Assembly (NCBI GenBank): GCA_021209875.1
Contig: JAGYVD010000008.1
Span: 3,285,501-3,349,500, forward strand
Direction of reading: 5' to 3'
DNA from: Rosellinia necatrix
Taxonomy: Eukaryota > Ascomycota > Sordariomycetes > Xylariales > Xylariaceae
Length of the DNA stretch: 64,000 nucleotides
Every line of letters begins with the position of its first letter. Positions within the stretch are counted from its first letter, which is position 1. A model generated the notes under the pieces. It made no database searches. It worked only from the letters and a program-made list of their open reading frames with translations, and was not told where the DNA came from. A program made the position numbers and the translations under genes. This document shows positions 55,611-64,000 of the stretch, piece by piece.

Positions 55611-56477
55611 TTCGGTTAGGCATTTGGTGGTAACAATAACAGTACCCTTTAAATCGAGCATCTCGCCTAGATTTAGGCCATGGCCAGCTAGTCGGGGGGG
55701 AAGGCGCCTTGTCTATTGCCCAGATCCTGTTAACATCTTGTAAATACACTTTTTCAGTCCCAGAAGGCGGGCTTCGCAAAGCGTGCGTGCGCCTTATCCA
55801 GAAATTCATCGCAGCAATCTTCTTAGCGCAAGGAATGTGTTGGGCCTGTGCTCACAATGTCACTGGAAGCACCATGGTATCTGGGTGTTATTCCCTTTTA
55901 CTTGAACGTCCGTTCGTACAATTTAATCTGGCATCTATACACTGTAAAACTGCCTCTATGTACCTGTTCATTTCATAAGCTCTAAGCCGATGCTTGCTAG
56001 TTGATATTATAGTGGACATTTGGTAAAACTGGAGACTCGAATAAATGAAGCTTTTAGCGCGAATAGTCTGTTGTGTGAATATCATGTTTTGGCGGCTTCG
56101 CTGTGCAATCAAAAATCGCATCATTGCCTGTGTGTTTGTGTACTGTCGTTCAACGGTATTAACTGAAGGCAGCCACAGAAGACTAGGGTCGGGTAGGTGA
56201 TACCGTGATTAGTCGGTGATTATGACGACAAGCGAAATCTATGATTAGACGGACCGTGCCTTCGTTGGCTGGTGAGAATCGAAGGGCAACTCAACAATAA
56301 ACAATGATATGTCAATTTCCATTTGGGTTCTTGACTGCTACCTTTACTACGCCGGCTACACACACTTACCATACCCAGGTGTAGCAATCCTCCTAACCTC
56401 AAGCAGTTACGCGTTCTATTCGCACGAAACTATTTACGTAGCACCTCAAGAGGCGAAACCTGGTACATCACAGATAC
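55611..56477. other. no gene recognised
   Basis: About 870 bp. An 89-codon frame at 55709-55978 starts SIAQILL, which could be a further ankyrin relic, but the rest has no motif. The right end is the upstream region of the FAD oxidase. Confidence 0.45.
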
Positions 56478-58066
56478 ATGCGACCGAAGGTTCCGCAGCT
56501 CGCCCACGTCGAGATGGAAACATCGATTTCGAGAGCCCTCGAACTGCTAGGCATCGAAACCAAGACCCCCCTCGACGCGGACTGGGAATTCTACTCCGCG
56601 ACCTACAACACACGCGTCCCGGCCGTACCAAAGATCGTGGTCCTTCCGGCGACGACCGCGCAGGTATCACAAGCCGTCAGCTGGGCGGCCGCGCGCGGCC
56701 TCAAGGTCCAGGCCCGATCGGGTGGCCACTCGTACGCGTCGCACAGCAACGGCGGGGTGGACGGGTGTGCGGTCGTCGACCTGCGGAAGCTCCAGGACGT
56801 GTCCCTCGCGCCGGATGGCGTCGTCCGCGTCGGCGGGGGCGTGCGGCTGGGGACGTTGGCCGGCGCCATCCTCGAGCGGGGCGGACGCGCCCTCGCGCAC
56901 GGCACCTGCCCCGCCGTCGGCGTCGGCGGCCACTTCACCCACGGCGGCTTCGGCTTCGCGTCTCGTTCTTGGGGGCTGGCCACGGACCAGGTCGTTGCGC
57001 TGGATGTCGTCGTGGCGGACGGGCGCGTCGTCAGGGCGTCGGGGTCTGAGAACCGCGACCTTTTCGTGGCACGTAACCGGCCGCCCGGCCCGAGATGCTC
57101 GTGTAGCGTGGGATAGGGGCTAATGTGTTCGAATAGGCAATGCGCGGAGCCGCTGACTCGTTCGGGATCGCCGTCAATTTCTACCTTCGCACACAACCCG
57201 CCCCCGAGAGCATTGTAAAGTGGTCTGTCGACCTCCCCGGGGCGATGAGAACAATCGAAAGCGCCGTAGGAGCCTTCGAGCATATCCAGAACTTCGCACG
57301 TGATGCTTCTGTCGTTGACAGGGATCTGGGTATGGTGGTCTTTCTCTCCCATAACCGTTTCACCCTCGAGGGCACATACTTAGGAGACGTTGGGAAGTTT
57401 ACCTCGAAGATCCTACCTGCATTGTTGTGTGGATTCCCGTGGGAAGAAAGTATCCGGGTTGACCTCCGCCAAGTCGACTGGCTGACGTTGCTGCGTCTGC
57501 TAGCTGACGACACTGGCCTCGAAGTCGGTCCCAGTTATGCAGAGCATCACATGTTCTTCGCCAAGAGTGCTTGTGTTTTGCATCCTGGATTGCCGAAAGA
57601 CGTATTGGGAATCTACTTCAAGTATCTCATGGGTGAGGGGCCCTCAGCGCCTGTTGATTACTTCATCGGAGTCCAGCTATATGGGGGAGCAGACAGTCAG
57701 ATTACCAACAACACTGCCGACGACTCATGTGCGAAGCGGGATGCCATGTGGGTATTTCAGCATTACGGATCGGTCGACGGAGGGGGGAAATTCCCAGGCG
57801 AGGGCATTCGATTCATAGAAGGCTTGAACAAGGCGCTGGGACCTGGGCATGGCGCCTCTAATAACTATGCCGACGCCTCGCTAGGACCGGATGAGGCACA
57901 GAAGCTGTATTATGGCAAGAAGCTCAAGGGCCTTATGAAGCTGAAGGGGGCACTTGACCCCGATGACGTATTTTCTCATCCGCAGTCGATTCGGAAGGCG
58001 TTGGTTTCGGGCACTGACGCCTATGAGGGCGGGCTAGACGGGGTGCACAATGGAGCCGCACAATGA
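56478..58066 (+). CDS. FAD-linked (BBE/GOOX-like) oxidoreductase
   Basis: Two exons with a 57066-57136 intron (donor GTGGCA, acceptor TAG) give about 505 residues. The first half is the PCMH FAD-binding domain: PKIVVLPATTAQVSQAV, ARSGGHSYASHS with His84, and HGTCPAVGVGGHFTHGGFG with Cys144. That His plus Cys pair is the hallmark of bicovalently bound FAD in berberine-bridge-type and gluco-oligosaccharide oxidases. The second exon resumes AMRGAADSFGIAVNF and ends with the BBE-type DPDDVFSHPQSI. Such enzymes oxidise sugars or secondary metabolites with H2O2 release. No signal peptide is visible, so it may be intracellular or lack its first exon. The more canonical donor GTAACC at 57073 would shift the frame to a stop, so the junction is imperfect: the family's DLFWA reads DLF-A, without the Trp. 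Slight decay or mis-modelled splicing are both possible. Confidence 0.78.
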
Positions 58067-58864
58067 AAACGGGACACGGACTTTACAAGGCAACTTGTCT
58101 GAGCTCAAGTGCTGAAGCGAACCACCTGTATTTAGTAGGGGATAACAATGGCGGTTCCGTTGGAGATAAGTCATCCTTACGCTTCCAACTGTAGAGTAAT
58201 TTGCCCGCGCACATGGGGAATGAGACGATCACTCAGGTACAAGGAAATAGAAATCAATTCGAGTAATTCATCGGGAATATTGGTCCAAAAACAGTCTGTA
58301 GGAGGGGAGCTTTAAAATTTACATGGAAAATGTTATACCCCCCCTTTAATATCCACTTCCCTACTGCCCCAGTCACTAATCCTAATAAGGTATTTACTGG
58401 GGCCATGGGAGGAGTGGGCACGCTATCTGCAGGTACCTAAGGCAGTTAGAGGTACGAAGCACCCAGATTGTATTACACCACGACCAACATGAATAAAATT
58501 CGCGGATTGCTACCACAGTTTAGATAGCGTTAGCATTTATCGTACTCTTACTTCAAAGGCCCGAATTCGGGGCTGACTACTTCTCACATAGCTAGTAAGT
58601 AAGCACGTGAACGTAGGTACTTCTTGAGCCTTAACACCCAAGGTATTTACGGCACTTTGAGTACTTACTAAGTACCCACCTCTTACAGCGGGTAAGTAGT
58701 GGGGCTTTCGCGGGCTCTTCAGGCTGCCGTAATACACTACATGACAATACCTAATTACCTAGGTAGCCAAGCTTTCCCACCCAGCATCGCAAAAATCAAT
58801 CTCTCAAATTCCTACTCTGACTCTCGTCGTTCGCGCGAGACGAGACAGAACCTCTCTAAATGAT
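58067..58864. other. intergenic region
   Basis: About 800 bp without a gene. It contains several GGTACCTA/CCTAGGTA motifs and a run of C at about 58338-58344. It is probably the 3' flank of the oxidase and the promoter of the next gene. Confidence 0.55.
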
Positions 58865-59847
58865 ATGGCCTCGGAAACTCGGCTCCCTCTGTCTATGCGC
58901 GCCGTAGAGCGCCCCTATAACTATGTCTCTAGGGCCCTAATCGCTGCCTCGTATCCTCTACGGGGCATATACTACTTCTTACGTCATCCCGCCTTTTACC
59001 CTCTATTCCTCGGACGACTGCTGCCTCTTTCCATCATTTCGACCCTTGTGTACTTGATCCTCTTCGTCTTCACATTCTTACCTCAGTTCGCCTTCCTAGC
59101 TATCTTCCACGGCCGTGCTGCATGGTTCAATGCAGTAGTGCTAGTGCTAGGTGAAGGGCTCGTCATCATCCAGGCTCTATTTGAAGGCTTCTTCGTTGAC
59201 GAGTGCCGCGTGGATGTGTTCGATGTGAGACGCCCTTGATTCATGCTGTTTTCGTGGGGTATCGGGGAATGTGCTGCGCAGTGGCAACACGAAGGGTAGT
59301 ATGCCATGTCTGAAGCCCCGCTAACTCGGTATAGGCAACGCTCATAAATGAAGACCTCGAACGCCTCGTCGCGCCCCATCGGCTCCTCTTCCTAGATGCG
59401 CCAAACTCGGTCAAGAAGCTCGGCAAGCCGACAAGCGAAGCGGTTTACCAGCCGTGGAGTCTAATCCAGATTGTTGAACTCATCCTTTGCCTACCGCTCA
59501 ACCTCATCCCGTACTTTGGCACGCCTGCCTTCATCATTATCACCGGCGCCAGGCTTGGTACCTTTGCGCACTACAGATGGTTCGAGCTGCGCGGGTTGGA
59601 CAAGAAGGAGCGCAAATTGGCTATCCGAAACAAGAGCTGGGATTACACATGGTTCGGGACGGTGGCCATGGTCCTAGGGCTTATACCAGTACTATCGTTC
59701 TTCTTCCTTTTGACGTCCACCGCGGGTTCCGCACTATGGGCGGCGAAGCTAGAGCAGCAGACGCATAGGCGGTCGGAGGCACCGGGGGCGGCGCCTGCGC
59801 AAGAACCAGACGAGCCGCCTCCGCCTTACGTGGACAATCCTGTATGA
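58865..59847 (+). CDS. EI24 / outer spore wall RRT8-like membrane protein
   Basis: Exons 58865-59224 and 59335-59847 (110-bp intron with CTAAC branch point, phase 0) give 290 residues. It is a multi-pass membrane protein: hydrophobic segments LLPLSIISTLVYLILFVFTFL, WFNAVVLVLGEGLVIIQALF, then after the intron ELILCLPLNLIPYFGTPAFII and FGTVAMVLGLIPVLSFFFLL. The wording PYFGTPAFIIITGARLG and the HYRWFELRGL block are those of fungal EI24-domain proteins related to yeast Rrt8/Lds1/Lds2, which are linked to spore-wall formation and lipid droplets. The tail is Pro/Glu-rich and ends PPPPYVDNPV, with a PPPY-type motif that could bind a WW-domain protein such as an Rsp5-family ligase. Confidence 0.8.
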
Positions 59848-61458
59848 GTAATGTCGTAGGTTTGATATGCTCGGTATAGCGCAAACAAGCGAAACGGACG
59901 AACTACCGTTCGCCATCGTATTATCAGCGCCCTAGTGCAATTTATCCGTGCTGGTTGTCCATGCGTTACCAATTCGCAGCTCTGCACTAGCTCCTTACTT
60001 AACGATGCCAAGATTGTGCGCAATGTCAGCACTATCTCTTGTGGTCTTGTCCGCCATATGATTCGGGTATGTTTCTATCACAGATACGTTGCTAAACAAA
60101 GGTCAGCACTTTCCCAACTTAGCTAATCTATCACAGCAAGGTTAAAATCATCGTCTCAACGATCGCCTTCATATTGCTCAATACAATGTCGTGTTATTTG
60201 TAACGAATGGCCTTGCTTAGATTTACCAACACGAGCACACTCGTCGGTTATCATACTATCTCCCCTCTCTCTTCTATCTCACAGCATCCTACTGTGAACG
60301 CCTAGCTTGATGACTAGGCTTTTCGGGGATAACTACCGATAGCCAAGGGGTTGCCACTCCGAGGTCGTTGATGGATATCACATTATCCTGTCTTGCTACT
60401 ACCCCGAGGCCACCTAGGAATTGGGAAAATATCATCACCTCGGGGGCCAACGGAGGATTGGCGCCGCACTTCTTGCTGAATCATTGGAAGATTACCAACC
60501 TGGCATAGGGGGGTGATCATGTCTCTTTGACCAATTCTCTCTCAACAGACCGACACCTCTATGCCCCATCATAAATCTACCTACCTACCTACCTGATTAC
60601 CCACTTACCTACATGTGTTGGGAACCTGGGTAGATAGGTACTACGACGTAAGGCGGCGTGTAATCAGTAGGTACACATTAAGTTAACCTGAAATGCCTGC
60701 AATTCCCGCCTGTGTTACTTGAAAACGGTATTGACTGATGATATATTGGAAAGGTATCGGTACCTAGGTAATTAAGTAAATCGCTGATCATCATTGCAAG
60801 GCCACCCATGTGCATGGGTACGTTTGGCCCCCGCCAGGCAGGAACCGTCTCAAACTTCTTGTCATACGATCGCTACTATCAAAGCAGCCTCCCCGTCTGC
60901 TATCTCTATGGATGGAAGCCACGCGATCGTTGAGTTGGCTGGACCACGCCTGGGCCCTAACTGACCTTGAAGGGAAAGTGCTCCACGGCTTGCTGCGGCC
61001 TAGACCAGTAGGTAATGCAGGCCGGATAAACGATGCAAGTACTTGCCTCCGATTTTGGTTATGCCAGCCAGAACGAACACAGGCCATTAAGATGCCTTCC
61101 TTCATTCTCAACATATGACGTGCTCATACACCTGAGAGGAAGGTACGATGTGTGCGGCACACTTGAATGCTATTTCGAACGGAAGGAATATCTTTCTATC
61201 TCGTCCTCCCGCTCATTTCTTTTCTCGTTTACCCTCTCCTAACCTCTAATCCCAACTCTTCTTCCTCCTTTTCACCTCTTCGCTCCCCGCCTCTTTCAGT
61301 CCTCCCTCCCCGCTTCTGCCCTCGTTCATCAGCCCTAAGCAGTCATTCGTTACAACTTTCCATACCAGCATCTATCAAAAGCCCAGCAGCATTCAGCACG
61401 CATCCAAACTTTCACACGTTATCTTTCCAGACGAGCAGCTACACTCGACTAACGTAGA
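59848..61458. other. no gene recognised; long upstream region of the surface-protein gene
   Basis: About 1.6 kb. It contains CCTACCTACCTACCT at about 60577-60592 and a strongly pyrimidine-rich leader at about 61195-61330. The reading frames at 59935-60126 and 60791-61118 have no motif. Confidence 0.55.
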
Positions 61459-64000
61459 ATGCGTGCCGACGCCCTGCTGGGCCTTCTTGGGGCTACTGGC
61501 CTTGTGGGCATATCAACGGCTCAGCAATATGGCAACTCGTATGTATAGTGTCCCTTCACCGATTCGGGTTATGTTGCCTGATTCCTAATTAAGCTGAGAC
61601 TGATTCCATCCAACTTTACAGGCCTGGCGCCTCTGGAGGTGGAGGTAGTCCTGATAACGGATCAGGGACTAGCCCCGGGGGTAGTCCAGGCACCGGAGGC
61701 AACCCTGGAACGGGATCGGGCTCTGGCGCTGGTTCGGGTCCTGGTTCCGGTTCGGGTCCTAACGGTGGATCTGGATCTGGAGCTGGTTCGGGCCCTGGAA
61801 GCGAATCCAGTCCCCTAACCTGTCCCTTTCATGAACCTACTACTGTTTTCGTCACCGTTACTCCTGCTGTTCTCCCCACTGTTGTCTCAACTGTTGTCTC
61901 CACCCTCACTGTCGCTGTATCCCCTGGTTCTGGTGGTCCTGGTCAAGGCGGCCCTAATCAAGGTGGCCCGGGAGCCGGTCCCTTCTCCTGGTCACCTCCT
62001 GGGGGTTCGGTGCCAAACCCTTCTGTATGGTCTACGGATTTCCTCACTCTCACCCTACCTCCCATCCCGGGCCAAGCATCTCCGAGCATTGTCACCTACA
62101 CTATCGTCTCCCCACAGACCAACAATCCCTCAGACACCTATTCCGGCGGTTTCACACCGACAATTACCGTTACCCAGCCAGGCGCTAGTGTACCTGGAGG
62201 TAGTGTTCCGGGCGGCTCCCCTGGTGTAACCGGTTTGCCGTCTACGATTCTAACTGTAACACAGCCAAACGGCCCTGGCAACGAAGGAGGCGGTAGTAAC
62301 CCCGGTAACCCTAGTAACCCCAATATCGGCACGGGCTCAGTCTCTTACGTTCCCATCACCATCACCGAGACTATCCCGGCTAGCGGCCCGGGCAATGGTG
62401 GCCCAACCAACGGTGGTCCAGGTAGTGGTGGTTCAGGCATCGGTGGCCCAGGCAGCAGCGGTCCCGGAAATGGCGAGCCCACGGGCACTCCATACGGCAC
62501 AGGCAATCATCCTATCACCTCATCCCCGTCAACTATCACAGTTACCGTTCCCAATGGCGGAAACAGCGGCGCCATTCCCCCTTCATCTGGCGGACTCTCG
62601 CCTGAGGGTCCTAGTGGACCTGGAGGCCAGGGTGGCCCGTCTGTAATTTCTACTGTAGTATCGCCGGTTCCTCCTGGTCCCTTTTCTGGTCCCTTCGGTA
62701 GCGCCTCGTCACCATCTCAGGCCGAGTCTTCTTTCGGCCCATTTGGCGGTATCTCTCCTTCAGGCCAACTTACGGGGACCATCCCCAATGGAGGTGGTGG
62801 ATCTCAAGGTGGCCAACCTTTACCAACTATCACCATCACATTCCCCGACGGGTCTGCAACTGGTACAAATGGTGGTGCGGGTGGAGGCGGACCGCTTCCA
62901 ACCCTAACCGTGACGATCCCCAATGGCTCAGCTGGTCCAAACGGGGGCGTAGGCACAAGCCAGCCTCTACAGACTCTCACTATTACAGTACCTAATGGGG
63001 TTCCGGGTGGCCCTGGCAGCGGTGCGAGTGGAAGTCAGCTTCAGACACTTACCATTACCGTGCCCAATGGACTACCCAATGTTGGAAGCCAATCGTTTCA
63101 AACACCTACCATCACAGCACCAAATGGATTGCCAACCGGTTCTAATGGCGGCAGTAGTGGAAGTCAGCCATTTCAGACACTGACTATTACCATACCCAAC
63201 ACCAATGCAGGCGAAAGCCAAACTCTCCAAACACTTACTGTCACAATACCTAATGAATCACCCAGCGTCACAATATCCAATGGATCACCCAGCGGCCCCA
63301 GTGGTGGTACGGGTGAAAGCCAACCTCTCCAGACACTTACCGTAACCGTACCTAATGAGAGTGCAGGTGAGAGCCAACTTCTTCAAACCCTTACTGTTAC
63401 AGTGCCAAATGAGTTGCCGACCGGTCCTAATAGCGGTGTAGGTGGAAGTCAGCCTCTTCAAACACTTACTGTTACCGTGCCGAATGGGAGCGTGGGTGGA
63501 AATCAACCTCTCCAAACCCTTACTGTTACCGTGCCAAATGGGTTACCAACCGGTCCTAATGGCGGCACTGTTGGAAGCCAGCCTCTCCAGACATTGACCG
63601 TTACTGTGCCTAATACCAGCGGAGGTGGAAGCCAGCCTCTTCAGACCTTTACCATTACAGTACCTAATGAATCATCGAATGGTCCCGGCAGCAGTGCGGG
63701 TGGGCTTCAGACACTTACTATTACTGCGCCCAACGGATCACCCAACGGCCCCAGCGGTAGCTCAGGTGGAAATCTACTAACACTTACTATCACGAACCCT
63801 GGAGAGTTTCCTACGGGGTATGGTTCTGGATCGCCCCAACAGGGTGGCACTGTAGGGCCTAGTAACACTGAAGGTCCCAGTGGTGGTCCGGCTCTTCCCA
63901 CTATCACCGTTACTATACCCGCAGGCTCTACGTCCGGTACTGGCGGCTCGCCCGATGAGAGCCAACCCCTCCAAACTCTCACCGTAACCATTCCTGGGCA
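61459..64000 (+). CDS. secreted Ser/Thr/Gly-rich tandem-repeat surface protein (5' partial)
   Basis: Exon 1 is 61459-61538 and encodes MRADALLGLLGATGLVGISTAQQYGNS, a signal peptide ending STAQ. Exon 2 starts at 61622 and stays open to the window end, so the gene is truncated on the right. At least about 820 residues are present. A Gly/Ser/Pro spacer (GSGAGSGPGSGSGP) leads to Thr/Val-rich segments (PTTVFVTVTPAVLPTVVSTV). From about 62780 there is an array of degenerate repeats of the form SQPLQTLTVTVPNG separated by Gly/Ser/Asn linkers of variable length, at least 15 copies. Alternating Thr-Val-Thr-Val strands with N-G turns suggest a beta-rich fibre or adhesin anchored in the cell wall. Whether a GPI signal follows cannot be seen. 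I recognise no named family. Confidence 0.8.

Noticed and set aside
1..64000. tRNA, rRNA or CRISPR features
   Set aside because: I found no convincing tRNA A/B boxes with a foldable cloverleaf, no rRNA-like conserved segments, and no regularly spaced direct repeats with unique spacers. The 96-bp repeats are ankyrin-coding and have no spacers.

Overview
This is nuclear DNA of a filamentous ascomycete (Pezizomycotina). The evidence is: genes split by many 47-150 bp introns with GTRNGT donors, CTRAC/TACTAAC branch points and YAG acceptors; fungus-specific families (HET, NACHT-ankyrin with a fungal NACHT N-terminal domain, CAP10-type GT90, Nha1); a 6 kb AT-rich block with the transition-only signature of repeat-induced point mutation (RIP); and many TACCTA/CCTAGG-type intergenic motifs. 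I cannot fix the order; a sordariomycete is my guess.

Left part (1-20.6 kb): a gene-poor landscape with scattered fragments of at least two LTR-retrotransposon families, several of them solo LTRs with recognisable 5-bp target-site duplications. Four intact genes stand in it, mostly invisible as long ORFs because of introns: a TENA/THI-4 protein with an apparent signal peptide (six exons, 3785-4928), a 20-residue metallothionein-like peptide (three exons, 8206-8393), a secreted isochorismatase-family hydrolase (minus strand, 12002-12976), and a short-tailed Nha1-type Na+/H+ antiporter (six exons, 16730-18710).

Middle part (20.6-31 kb): a GT90/CAP10-like glycosyltransferase, two proteins of unknown function that may be distant paralogues (23144-24575 minus; 26129-27190 plus, the latter with an apparent frameshift in a C9 run), and an intronless HET-domain protein (27607-29988 minus).

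AT-rich block (about 31.25-37.54 kb): no coding capacity. It holds a 313-bp solo LTR of normal base composition with a perfect TTAAC duplication, inserted after the block was mutated. At its right edge is a direct duplicate of an internal segment whose differences are all transitions, which is direct evidence of RIP.

Right part (38.9-64 kb): a secreted GH26-like glycosidase, a NADAR-domain protein, a DUF7730/F-box-like protein, a second HET protein, a mitochondrial phosphate-carrier gene with a tiny gene just upstream, a NACHT-ankyrin STAND receptor with near-identical 96-bp repeats and a frameshifted tail, a bicovalent-FAD oxidase, an EI24/RRT8-like membrane protein, and the 5' part of a large Ser/Thr/Gly-rich secreted repeat protein that runs off the window. 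The HET, NADAR, second HET and NACHT-ankyrin genes within about 28 kb give this half the look of an allorecognition/innate-immunity neighbourhood. That reading is inference.
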